Positions 1 through 13,300 of a stretch of DNA of 32,500 nucleotides are shown here, one piece after another. Every line of letters begins with the position of its first letter. Positions within the stretch are counted from its first letter, which is position 1. The stretch covers positions 24,523,503-24,556,002 of the forward strand of contig NC_135551.1 of assembly GCF_964340395.1 (NCBI RefSeq), in the 5' to 3' direction. The notes beneath the pieces are model-generated. The model saw nothing but the letters and a program-made list of their open reading frames with translations. It was not told where the DNA came from and did no database searches. Made by a program: the position numbers and the translations under genes. Origin of the DNA: Glandiceps talaboti. Lineage: Eukaryota > Hemichordata > Enteropneusta > Spengelidae.

Positions 1-377
1 GAGTTAAAACACTGGGCAATAAGAATTTCACGATGTTGCCTTCAAGGTGATCGGCAACAACTCATTTTTTTGTATAATTAACTCTCATATTTTCGTTCGC
101 TTTTTAATATTATTCCCCACTAAATAATGCCAATTTCTAATACTGATAATTTAAATATAGATTGAGTACCAGTGGTCACTGATTGGCCATGGGTTTCTCA
201 GTCCTTTTATTTCTCCCTAAAGTTATTATTAGTGAACCGTTCCGGGAACAGTCTTTCAATGATGAAGCTTCGTCACAGATACCAAACAGTCAGGTACTAA
301 TGTTTCGAGCATCATAAATATCTCAACTATACAAGTTCTTTGTAAGCATTGTTAATATATGGTCTTGTCTGCTCATT
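1..377. other. No gene seen; AT-rich flank
   Basis: No open frame, RNA gene or clear repeat could be supported here. It lies beyond the 3' end of the patatin-like gene. Confidence 0.5.
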
Positions 378-690
378 CAATCAGAATCAGAATCAGAATC
401 ACTTTAGTCATTACCTTAGGGCAAATTAAAATGACAGTTCGCACTGGTAAAACACAGAACAGTATACAAAAATGAAACTTCATAGTACAATGGTAAGCTT
501 AAATCTACAACAAAATACTACAAAGAACGACTGTGGCTGCTGTTAAGAACAGAGATACCGGATGGGACAACAGTTGGTTTTAGCTACTGGAGTGCGGTAT
601 CTACCATTAACACTCCTACAGTACAGAAACGCCGGTTGTTGGATTCTGCAAAGAGGGGATGGAAAGAAGTTGGGCCTTTGATTTAATGCG
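378..690 (-). mobile_element. Probable LINE 3' end with (ATTCTG)n tail
   Basis: Read on the minus strand, a roughly 300-nt unique stretch ends in GTGATTCTGATTCTGATTCTG, a short hexanucleotide tail typical of non-LTR retrotransposon 3' ends. A degraded reading frame near 690-560 (with residues such as YRTPVAKT) resembles the extreme C-terminus of RT-bearing LINEs. The homology is weak, and no RT motif lies in the window. Confidence 0.4.
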
Positions 691-1251
691 ATAAAGAGTA
701 GATAGAATATACTTTCACTTTGTCTACCGATAATTTAATGACCACCATTTTAGGTAGATAATATTATTTTGCCGTCCCATTTCTTTGCCTTTCACCTCAA
801 GAACAATAAGCCTTAGAGCATAATCTTGTAGAATTGTAGATATGTATACGTTTCGTGCAGCAACAAAGAATTGCTAAAAATATTACTTGCTGTTTTTCAG
901 TCAAAATTATAGGTGATCACGGAATTGTTGTTTTACTTAGCAACACGAACAATCAATAAATAGACAAACGGTTGCAAATTGTTCAGAGTGTAACTTAAAA
1001 GGTTCTCTTGGCAACTGCGAAAGATAAATAAACTTGGCAGGTGTACATTTATGTAAAAATTAATGTATCGATTTTGAGCAATGTTTAAAACGTACCATAG
1101 AAATAGGATGGTCTTCTGGGATAAAAAATCGATGTCGAACTTAATGTCCGGTGATACTTGATAGCCTCTCCTATGTCAATAATCATCTTTGATATTGATA
1201 GTAACAAAACTTTAGGGTACTTTCATCATATTTAACTACATCAGCGACAAT
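691..1251. other. No gene seen
   Basis: AT-rich sequence without a supported feature. Confidence 0.4.
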
Positions 1252-1270
1252 AACGACGACGACGACGACG

Positions 1271-1309
<39 letters not shown>

Positions 1310-1320
1310 GCAACAACAGC
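1252..1320. repeat. (GAC)n/(AAC)n trinucleotide repeat
   Basis: GAC triplets run into AAC triplets, with a few AGC variants. The long poly-Val frame on the opposite strand comes from this repeat and is not a gene. Confidence 0.9.
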
Positions 1321-1335
1321 GTAAATACTTGGAAT

Positions 1336-1606
1336 TATATACCATGCATAAGCCATAAATATGTAATATATACATGGTCGTTCTACGTCACTGTGTTCGA
1401 AATATGAGTCAAAACGGTCAAAATTGCCATTATTTCCCTCCATCTTTTTTTTTATATTAGTGGTGGTGGTATAGTTAGGTTATTCTACAATATTATAATA
1501 TATCTTTCTTCATTCAGCTAGAAAATACACGTGGCCGAAGGACCACTTGGGTTACTCGTATTTTCTTTGGCTGAACGAAGAAAAATATTGGGGAATAAAA
1601 CTCTAA
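1336..1606 (-). mobile_element. Dispersed foldback repeat, copy A
   Basis: The segment 1490-1606 folds back: TTTCTTCATTCAGCTAG on the left mirrors GGCTGAACGAAGAAA on the right, around an ACCACTTGGG loop. On the minus strand the foldback is followed by a unique part containing CGTTTTGACTCATATTTC. The same order of parts occurs on the plus strand at 17815-18140, so this is one MITE-like family with two copies here. Confidence 0.6.
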
Positions 1607-1998
1607 TTACTTCACTACCTAGAAGTGCTTTGATATGACAACATGAGAAAAGTGAATACAAAGTTCACCTGAAGACATTCTCATAATCACCAAAACGATA
1701 CGAAGATACTAAATGATATATGAATTTAGTATTTTCGTCAATTGTCACAATAAATCGACAGAGACAGATACAACATATTTTCACGAGTTTAATGCAATCT
1801 GTTAATGTATATGAAATCCAATACTTTACAACATCGCAAACAACCTGTTATTCGAGAATTCTTTATAATTTTACTTAACCTGAGATTTGATATTAACTAA
1901 ACTCTACCTGGAATACATATATATTCATACTATAATATTGATGTTATATATTATTATTGTTTGTATAACATTATTATAGTAATTACGGAAAAACATTA

Positions 1999-3003
1999 TA
2001 CCGGAGTTTTCCGAAAACTAGCCCTGGGCCACTATTCGGAAAATCAGCAAATTCGGAACCACAACAGAGGAACTAAATAGAAGCTCATGGCGATTATTTG
2101 GCAGTCAACACTCAACAGCCATGTGGCTATATCATTACTAATAGGGACATACCAGTTTAGGGACACAACAATTAGGAAGACAAGAATAATAATTTCATTT
2201 TATAATAATTCAAATATATCAAATGAAACATTTTATTTGCTATCATTCTATCAGCATTGATTGTATTGCTGCGTCGATGCCTCAAAAATAACCATTACAA
2301 ATAGAATAGAACTGTCAATTGACTGAAACCAAGCATGTCAACTTTATATTTATTATTATAAAGTGGATATTGTTCAACTAAAAATAGTGTACGTCTGAAT
2401 ATACAGATTCATAGGCAAGATTCAATGTTTCACATTAGTGGGACTTGGGACCACTAATTTTTTTTAGCAGGACCACTGCATTTTTTCATCACTGGTCAGG
2501 GGACCACCAGTTCACAAAATGATTTGTTCACCCTGGATAAACTTGACATTAGCCTTGTACCGATCGTTAAATCTCCATGAACTCATTTATACATGACATT
2601 ACACATTACTTCAACTCTCACTCGATGTAATTCACTTTGTGTGCACACTCACCATGTAAATTACACTGACCTATTTTTAGACCCAGTGTGTCGCATTGAC
2701 AGTGACGTCTGCGGGTCTCCATGAGTCATCTGCCGAATTGTTGATCGATCTCAGCACAAAGGTGTATGTACCTACCTTCACGGTCACATTCTCCTCGTGT
2801 AAAAAACATCCATTTTTTATTGGCACTCTAAGTTTATGGTTTTTTTCAACGGAACATTCGAACTAAATAAAAACTAACGTTACCAATATAACAAGGCAAA
2901 ATTCTTGCCGTAGTGAATCTGAAAAACCCATTAGACGCCCACCCGCCAAATGATCGCCCATGGGCAACTTTTCGGATGGGCTTGTTTTCGGAAAACTCCG
3001 GTA
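1999..3003. mobile_element. Possible TIR element of about 1 kb
   Basis: A 20-bp sequence, TACCGGAGTTTTCCGAAAAC, at 1999-2018 is repeated exactly in inverted orientation at 2984-3003. The roughly 960 bp between them has no transposase frame, so this may be a non-autonomous DNA transposon. No target duplication was clear. Confidence 0.4.
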
Positions 3004-4860
3004 CAACAATATTAGTGGTAGGCATATTAGGAGACAAGTTAGTCGTCTCAATGTTTGCGAAGAATTTGCATGAAAAATATGGTTTATGATTTTTGTAGGC
3101 ACTTGAATGAAGTTGCTATGCATTACATTTCCAAAGTTATGATGGACATTGTGTATTACTAATTTAACAACAGAGTTGTCTGTCATTCAGCTATATTTGA
3201 TTCGGATTCAGTCACAGAACAAAGTGACGTGCACATGTCTCTTATAGTATCTTCTTACCTTTGTGTCAGGTTTGGTTGAAATCAGTTTGTGCATACCATA
3301 GATATGAGGATGAACGCATGCACAGATGTACGCGCACATGCACGCACGCACGCATGCATGCATGGATGGACAGATGGATGGATAGATGGAATCCAATTGC
3401 AACATATAAGCCATCTAAAGGTGGGCCCGTTTGGCCCGGGACTAATAATAAGTAAGCAGATGAAAATCAGTCTTCCTGGGCTTGAATGCGTCGCCAGGGG
3501 CCCTGCAATCGAATGCGAAGGAAGCATCGTGTACCGCATTGAAAGCTGTGACCAGAGTAATGATCTGGACTCATCAGTCCGTGTAAACTCTAAATTTGGA
3601 GTATACAATATCTCCTAAGTTTGAGATTTTCCAAAGTTATGAATAATACGGAAGTAACGAATTACTTGGCAAGAGGAAGGTTATACCATGTATACATTTA
3701 TGCATAGTTTTGTAGCTCTACAGGCACATCTTGGACTTTGTTAGAATGTACATATATCGATGATAGACAGCGCTATAAATGTAAAACAGTTGATTTCCAG
3801 CTCGTTAGATTCAAGCGTTCATCAGATGTCAGTAATCAAATCAAATCTGTCGTGTGTTGGCAATTTCTTTGGTTTTTGTCGCTTGTATCATTAAGCAACG
3901 ATTGATCTGGGCATAGGTATATGATAGATAAAAATAATTCCCTCCCAGAAAGTTGCAATCCTGGCTTTTCGAATAGGGTCTTTGCGTCGGTATGTCGCTC
4001 GGCTCAATTGCCCTTGCATGGTCGGATATGTCTATTATGTAACAACGGCCTGGCAAATCTTTGATATATACTCTTTATTCGTTATTGTAACACCAATTCA
4101 AACAGTTTTCCAAAGTGTGGTGAGATATCAGAACGTCTCAATATGTAACTTTTTACTCCATATTGTTTGATCAGGGTCTGTTTTCAATCGAATTCATGTG
4201 GTAATGTGCCAAGTGTCCTTTCTACCTTAACTTAAATGTTTGATGTATAGTATTCTGTTGTATAGTCTTGACCTCCTCAAAAAGAAGATAGGGGGAATCT
4301 ACAGAAGTTATCGAGGATAAATGAAAATAAATAAATTTATACATACACATATATAAATATTTATCTCTGCGTTTGTTTGCTCGTTGACACAGTACTCAAC
4401 AAGAAGTAATTTAGAGTTGAATACATTCATGCATGCAGAATACGCCGTCACGTTAACATCATGCTGAAAACTTTGTTGTAATGTTTGGGGCCTTCTGAAA
4501 GTACGGTTGGACTGAAAATGTCCCTTTATGTATCATATACTATTAGTACAATGCTTTTATACAACATGTGCCAAACACTTTTTTTTCAAATAAACCCTAA
4601 CAATATTTATATTATTCAAATCACATCCTCCCACTGACTCTTAACTAAGAAACTGTATAGCAATTAATCAGTTATAAGATTAAGAACAGGTAAATATGAT
4701 TTGTTGGCAATGTATTTTTCCAAGTCAGAATTTATAAAATAATTGTCCCCAATTACTTCATCGAAGAATATTGTTTGCAAATGTCACCAAATATTATCTG
4801 CGATGTGAACCTTGTACACATTCCAGATTGCAATGATATGGATATCGACATTTTATAATC
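3004..4860. other. Intergenic DNA 3' of the patatin gene, with GCAT/GGAT microsatellite
   Basis: At about 3315-3390 there is a mixed (GCAC)n/(GCAT)n/(GGAT)n microsatellite that creates short spurious frames on both strands. Elsewhere I see no exon, RNA gene or well-defined repeat. The 3'-UTR of the minus-strand patatin gene must begin at 4860, but no poly(A) site can be chosen with confidence. Confidence 0.5.
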
Positions 4861-7526
4861 TTATTCCTCTTCTTCATTTTTATCAGCCGCTGCCTGGTTA
4901 TCGTCTACGTCATCATCAGTTTTCCTTAAAGGTGGGTTAAATGTTTTCACATAGTATTTCAGGAATACACGTACCGCATCGGCGCCTTGCTATAAAGAAA
5001 AAAAAATATTTTGTGCATAATTACATTCCAGTAAAATATCTAACTACACCCAACCACCACTGAGAGTGTTTGCACCCAGCCTATATGTTGTAAGAGGCGT
5101 ACAAGATAACCATTCAGGGTACGTGCAGAATATAAAATAAACTTAGTATGGAGAGAAATGAAGGCAAGCTATTAGCAGAGGGCGGCATCATATGTGTGTA
5201 TGATTAAGTCGTTCGATTCACTGCAAGGTTACTCACCTGCATGGCATACAGTCTATCTTCAGGCTCGATAAAGTAATCACTTGTTTCAAGGTAGCCGACA
5301 TTTATAGCTGCTGTTCGATCCAAGTCACGTGTCTGCAATAAAGTCGAAACCAATCAAAAGTTAAACAGATTGACGAACAGCATTCATTTCTGATCATACA
5401 GGAGCACTTCCATTTCATTTTGTGCGTTTACACTGTCAACAGTTTGTTCTTGTTTCTGTACATACCAAATATACAACAGGGTTTGACAAATCGAGAGAAG
5501 AGACGGCAGCTAGAGTAAGAGAAGTATGAAGTAAAGAGAAAATGGGAAGAGGAAGTATATAACGATGCAAAGTGTTGTGCTTTACCTTGGTGTAGACTCT
5601 TTTGACATTCAACATCAAAGTATCAGCAATGGCAGAGGCATAGTCACCAGCACTGGATATCTCTCTTCTGTTATAACCAACAAATCTACTCCTTAAGTTT
5701 ATACCTCTGCGTTCACTAAAGTGTATTAACTCATAGAAGTTGATCTAGTGAAACATTAATGACATATGAACTCAATTTCAGATGGTAAACATTTGATTAG
5801 TAACATATTCAAGCTAATTAAAATCTGATGTGGTGAAAGCGGCTAGATGCCTTTATTTTGCCACTGTTTCCATCTTTTTGTGTCGTTTGTTTTGTTCCGG
5901 ATGATCGCCACCTTCTCAAATCTGACCCTGTGTAGTAGAAAATCTCGTTCGAATTTCAAGGATCTTGAAAGGTTTCTTCAACCAATCAGCACGCTTAGTT
6001 CAAAATCATTCAGAGAGACGGCGCCGCCACCGACAGGTCGTGTCGTCAATGCAATCCTCTGTGTGTAAGTTTTTTCACTCCTGCAATTTCTTCAGTGTGC
6101 GCAGCTGCCAACATAACGCTCAACCTAATTGGCTACTCAAAAGTGCTAGTTCAAACGATATTTTCTATTACACAGAGTCAGATGTGCAAAGGTGGCGATC
6201 ACTGGGAATAAAACAAAACGATGGAAATAGAGGTAAATAAAGACATCTACCTATTTTCACCACATTAGATTTTAATCAGATTGTAACATACTATACTGTA
6301 TTATACCAAACTGTGCTGCGTTGTGCTGTCACATGAAGTACAGTACTATCTGTTGATTATCTCAGGCTTTCCACAATAACTATTTGGCCCAAATCACACA
6401 TGTATATGAGTAACCTGTAATTTCTTATGAGAAATAAGTTATTTTCATTTAAATTATATATCATAGAAAGTATAGTCTATGAAGACAAAATGAAACAAAA
6501 ATGCTGCATTTCTGGTATGAATTACAAACGTAAAGGTTGAAAAACGACTATGCCTTTACCTGTCCGTCCTTGTTTAGATCAAGGAGCTCAAACACATTGT
6601 CAAGTGTGTAATCTTCACCGAACAAAACTGCAGCGTCTTCCTTTGAGAATGTGTCCGTCTACGTACATGCAGGGGAAAGAAGACTGGTGAAAGTTTCATT
6701 TTTCGGTTGTCATTAATTTGATTAATTCGGTAAATATTACAGATGTAAAGTAAGCTGGCGGCTTGTTTTTAGGGAAAGGAAATACAATTGAGGAAGGCCC
6801 AGTTTATAGAATTTGAAAACGGAATCAGGAAAGTTCAAGTTTTATTCAACAGCCCAGTTTGGCTTAATTTCACCGTAGCCTTCCCCTCTTGTAATTACTG
6901 AAGGCTCCCTAGGTTATAGAATACATGCCACTATGAGAAACTATAAGAAACGTCATCACCATTACTATGTAATGTAATCATGTACCTTCTCGAATGCTTG
7001 TTCAAGTTCCTTTTTATCAATTGTGGAACTTTTATCAAGGTCATGTTCAGACAGTACTTTGAAGAAGCGGTCCATAGCTTCACTCGCCTGTGCGTAGTCC
7101 TTGGACAGAACTTCTTCTTTGTTCTTTTTCTCCAGTCGTTTTCTTCAAGAAACAAAATAATAAATATAACATTTTCATAGGTAAATATAACATTGTCATA
7201 GGTTCATCTTTCCTTTTCAGGGGTGATACCTCACATTCATAACTGTTTCAAATACTCTACTTGAATAACAACTTTCTTGGCTACGGAAATCCTTATACAA
7301 TCCTTGCAACAGTTGTCTAGAAATGGTGTTGATCAGAATGTCGTTTTATCAGTAGTAGACTATTAAAACTGGCTTTGAAGGTGTCGAAAAGTCTCCTCCT
7401 TATCACGCTATCAAACTGAAATACATCAATTTTATACAAAATAACATCGGGTATCTCTGACATTTTTGTCTGTCTGTTTATTTGTTTGCTTGCTTGCTTG
7501 CTTGTTTGTTTGTTTGTTTTTGTTTA

Positions 7527-7597
<71 letters not shown>

Positions 7598-7640
7598 GTC
7601 TGTATGTCTCTTCGTTTTACGTAAACATAACTAACTAGTA

Positions 7641-7712
<72 letters not shown>

Positions 7713-9258
7713 CCTCCCTCCCTCCCTCCGTCCGTCCGCCTGTCTGTCTGTCTGTCTGTAACTAACAAAGCCTGAGCACCCTGTGGGTAAACTTCTGTTT
7801 ATTGAATAAAGAATGATTAACATTTAAAGCTTGCATCGTATTTGTTTTTCTGTTTCTCATTACCCGACCGACCAAATTTTCAGGTCTGACATCAAAATAA
7901 AAAAAAATATTTTCATTTTCGCCCGCCCTTGATATTTTGCGGAATAGCGGCCTCTCTGACAAGATTAAGAAAATGTCTGGACTGCCGACGTCACCTACAG
8001 TCATGGCGGTGACGACAACACTTTTTCATGAACAGAGCATTTCTTTCATGACAGAAGGTATTCAAGTGGTGGTGGTGGTTGTGGGTGGGGGGGGGGGTGA
8101 GAACATGCCAATTGTGTAGAGAAGCTGACAAACGATTTGTTACCAGGAATCCAATAACAAGAAGATAGAGAGGAGAAAAACGAGAGGCATAGAAACATGA
8201 AGAAGATGATTTTTTGCTTTGTTACTTTTGTTTAAATCGACCAACCGACCCATAGATAAAATATGAGGAACATAAAAAGTAGAGTCACCCTTATACTAAT
8301 ACCTCGCGATCGTCGTGGATGGCCATTTAATATCAGCGCCCCCACAGGTGACTCTGCGTTCTTCTATTTGATTTTCGTTGACCTCATGATCATCGTCACC
8401 GTACTGTTAAAAGAAAAACAAAACAGCTAAATGCTGACTGTGATACTAACGAATATGTCCTTCGTCTTCTTGAAAAGAAAGACTGTACTTGACACAGGTT
8501 ATACATAATAATAGACTAACAATGTAAATTTTATTTACATTAGTTTTTTTTTTTAGATCTTACCATTTTTCTATATTTTTAACCAAGTAATTGATCTGTA
8601 ATACTCGTGATCAATTATTTCAAATAGGTATTTTATGAGTGTTTTTTCTTGTCTGATCGAGTTTTTACAGTTCCATATTTTTTCCCACGTTGTTTAAGTG
8701 TCACCATCAACAATTCAAACATCGCCATCAATTATATTACCACCAGAAATACTAAAAACCACTATCGAAAATATAAACACTACCGCTATGACCACCACCA
8801 ATACTATAACCACTGCCAACACTGATAACAGCTATTAGTAATATAAACACCACCAGCATTACAACTACCATCACCAACACTAAAACCACGAATACTATAA
8901 CAGCCAACATTATAAACACCTTCAATACTGAAACCATCACCAGCACTACAACTACTACCAATACTACACCACCAACACCACAACCACTACCAATGCTATA
9001 ACTGTCACCTACACTATAACCACAACCACCACAATCACCACCAACGGCATAACCAACAACACTACAAGCATTGACACTACAACCACCACCAACTCTGTAA
9101 CCGCCATCAATACTACAACCATTGACACTACAACTACCACCAACTCTATGACCGCCACCAACACTATAACCACCAACACAACCATTGACACTACAGCCAC
9201 CACCAACTCTATAACCGCCACCAACGTTATAACCACCACCAACACTATGACCACCACC

Positions 9259-9290
<32 letters not shown>

Positions 9291-10316
9291 CACCACTATA
9301 ACCACCACCAGCACTATAACAACCACCAACACTACAACCATTGACACTACAACTACCATCAACTCTGTAACCGCCTCTAACAGTATAACCACCAACACCA
9401 CCATCGACACTATAACCATCACCAACACTATAACTACCACCAACTATACAACCGCCACCAACACTACAACCATTGACACTACAACCATTGACACTACGAC
9501 TACCACCAACTCTATAACCGCCATCAAAACTTAAATATGATCAGTACTCTAACTAACATCACCAACAACACTATCACCACCACCATCAGTAATACGACCA
9601 CCATCAAAACTAAATCATTCAATAGATATATCAACAACACAATCAAGAATAAACAAACACAATAACAATGATGCATATATGACGGTAGGGTACTCACAAG
9701 CAGAATACCAAGTGTTTTGTCGTTGAATCCTTCAAATCTTTCCATACTACCACAAAGTGAATCCAGACTTTTAACCTTCGATATTTTCATAAGAAAGCCA
9801 TCCTCTACTTTCAGCGACAACCACCAACCTTTAATTGCAAGAGAAACAATACACCAGCCATGTTGGAAATAAGGACACACTTAATACAAAGTTGGTATTT
9901 ACGTAGCACAGTACAGTAACATGCTGACCGGTTGAGGATCACACACATACACAATATACATACATACATACATACATACATACATACATACCTGCCTGCT
10001 TACCTACCTACCAACCTTCCTAGCTACCAACCTTCCTACGCACTCCCACATACATACATACATACATACATACATACATACATACATACATACATACATA
10101 CCGTCAAAAGAGTGAAGGGGATAATTGATGAGTAGTCCACCATCAATATACATATCCGTATAATGACCATTATACCATTTGACAGGCGCATACATTCCTT
10201 AGTGCCAAATAGAAAGGATAAAGTCATTCTTACTTTCCGTTTTAAAGCTGATATTTTGTAAACGTTCAACAAAACATTCCATAAAATGCACTTGTAAAAT
10301 CAGTAACCCCCTAACA

Positions 10317-10351
<35 letters not shown>

Positions 10352-13300
10352 GCAACAACAACAACAACAACAACAAAATACAAACTGTGATCATCAATTG
10401 ATAATAATGATGGGGAATCTATCTCGTTGAGCGCTACGAATTCAAGACAGTGTTCAAAGGACTTGAAAAGTGCTGAAGACACAAGATTATGTAACATGTA
10501 GGACTTTATTTTCAAAATAATGGTATCTTTGCTATCTTCTGACTCAGAATATGGTCCAATACGCTATTTGTAACAAACCTGGCAATGAGCTGGACATTCT
10601 TACTGCTACTCGTATCGGCATGTCTGGTGTTGTCTTCACGTGACAATACTCTCCTTTCATTGAATTTACATTCGCTACAACAACACATAATTCTTTTCCG
10701 TACTTCAGATAAAGCTGAAAAGAATCAAAATATACAATATTATCTAAGTTTGTGGTTTGAATAATGACATGTACGATAAAGGATGGTCATCATTACAAAT
10801 TCTCCATTCAAAAAGTGAAGGAAATTTTGGAATTATGAAATGTATTGGTCTTGTAAGGTATGCCGTTACGGGGCGCCCTCACACATCGGTCAACCCCTCT
10901 CCGGTGAGAGCGGAGCGACACGACGTATCTTAAAGTCTAGAAATTTAGTAGAACAATCTTTTAACACTTGTTTTACGTCTTAGAAATGTGCTATTAACTT
11001 TTAATGTACTATGTGCATGGAAAATAAAAATCCTTAACTTTTGCTAGTACTTTATTTTTTCAAGAAAACTGATTTACAGTCTTGATCAAGAAAAAACGTT
11101 GTCTGTAGCGTTTAATAGACTGGTTGAGTAAATTTTAATTTCGTGTATATGATGTCTCTTCATACATTTTCATCTTGTCCTAAGCTTACTTATTTTGCTT
11201 ATGGTATGGTGTTCCCAGCTTTTACCTGGTTCCTTACGTAACATATCCTAATTATCACCCCTTTATTAAGTAGTAATTTAAATGACATTTCATGACTTGT
11301 TTATTGAGCAAAACCTTTTTTCACATTTTCATTGTAAACCCCAGACATTTTGAGAATATAAAACGGAGTCACAAATTCATATTGATAATGCCTAAAAATA
11401 ATTGCGTGGTTAAGGTTACCCGACCCCACCTAGTTTTTCACTGCCGACCTAAACTTTGTTTTTTACTTATTCGAGAAAAAATAATAAAAATCGTGAAAAT
11501 TGTGAAGTCTAGCCAGAAATAGTGGAGGCGGAAACTGACATCAATATAAAACTGTTCTTCCAATCTGCAATGGCTATAATGTGCTGGGAAGAGACAAATA
11601 AGATAAAATAAAATAAAATAAAATAAAAAATCTCTACCTACAATTGTCATTGAAAGGCCTGGCAATGCATAGTTAGATTTGCATAGCTAATACATAGATA
11701 ATAGCTAAGAGGATTATTAAGGGTATGAATGATTAGTGCTTACGTAAATCCGATGTTCAGGTGTGGGAGTTTAATTAATTTGATACCATTCTGACATACT
11801 TCAACGAATGTTTTGTTTTTTGCCATGTGTGTGTGAACACAACACAACACAACACAACACAACACAACACAGCACAGCACAGCACAACACAAGACAAGAC
11901 AAGACAAGACGGCACGGCACGGCACGGCACAACACAGCACAACACAACAGATAGCTAAAACCAAAATTAGTGAAATGTCTGGTATTTTCTTTCGCGGTGT
12001 ATATATATTTAGTTATCTGTATGCAAAAAACAAATGAAGTCACCTCCTTGAAAGTTAAGTCTTTGTTTCCTGTCTTCGCCTCTATCATTGTTCCCAGCCA
12101 ATTCAACACTTTATTCCCGGGATTCCAGCCATAATCCAAAAGTACATTAGGAAGAAAACTCAGAATTCCACACGAGTGGTCTGATAAATTGACACAGAGA
12201 ACATTACATATGTTTTAGAACAATCCTTTCTAAATTGAAAACACTGTGATAAATAAATATCAGAAAATTACGGTACAATTATAATACAAACACAATCCAT
12301 CCAAAAACAAATTTCAAGATTAAACATGGTAGAAATAAATGGTCATCAGATAAAATTAAACGAACTAAATACAATATCAGCTCACATTGAAATGAAACAA
12401 AACACAATATAAACAACATGAAATATACAAATATTCATAAACAAGTTTTCTCGTTGTTCTTTACGGCATCCTCTAAAGCTTTTCACCTTTGAGATGAAGC
12501 AAACGTTTCCAACATCCCCTTGAGATACACACCTTCCAAATATGACCCCATCTCATCTTTCATTATCGTTAGAGCCTCTTCATAGTGGTAACCGACTGCC
12601 ACGAGGGCCACTACAATGCTACCGACGCTGGCACCCGCAAAACGTTTCATCTTTTGAAGTATACCTACTTTTTCTAAAACCTGTTGAAATGTAGTACAAT
12701 AAGAGGTATTTAGATCTAATATTTTCAGTAATATCGTGTGAATGCATTGTTTGGCGAACGATGTTATTGTTTAGATACCACCCACCCATCGTGAGGTTTA
12801 GATCATCCGGTATGCTCTTTCTCTTATGTGATAACAGAACGTACCATTATTGCAGGTAATTTTCCTAATGTCAATCTTAAACTCTTAAAATTAAAAAGAA
12901 ATATTTGAGAATTGATATGACAATAGAATGATAAAAGTTATGTTTGACTGTTAAACCTCTGAAAATTAAAGATGGATCACATTGTTGTGAGCGCCTGTTC
13001 GTGATTTTGTAGAGTATAGGTAGAATTTACGTAAGTTTTGCCAAAATTCCAAATATAAGATTTCTGGATCGTAACAATACGAGAACAGAATGTCGCGTGC
13101 CAATGTAAATAAAAATAAACTGAATTTGTTTTCCATTTTTACGCTGGCATTTGCTCCAAGCCATTTGTACATATATATATATATACACAAACATTTTCGA
13201 ATATGTATTTGACTATTTATTATCATCATTTCACCTACATTAATTACGAAATTATTGTTGTTGATTCAATACATGTAACTCTATTTTTAATGAAAATGGA

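Noticed and set aside
3819-3825. CTGATGA on the minus strand followed by ACGCTTGAA, like the Penelope-associated hammerheads
   Set aside because: No GAAA after a closed stem II, so no ribozyme. At most a decayed end fragment.
7467-7760. (TCTG)n tract considered as a third copy of the tandem-core element
   Set aside because: No CCTTCCGTAAGGG-like termini and no core units on either side.
8752-9534. Long Val-rich and Thr/Asn-rich open frames on both strands
   Set aside because: They follow from the ACC/AAC minisatellite unit. Low complexity, no start context, and the region lies inside an intron.
11740-12139. Cys/Val/Leu-rich minus-strand frames
   Set aside because: They read through the ACAAC pentanucleotide array. 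The real coding part is only exon 3 at 12044-12180.
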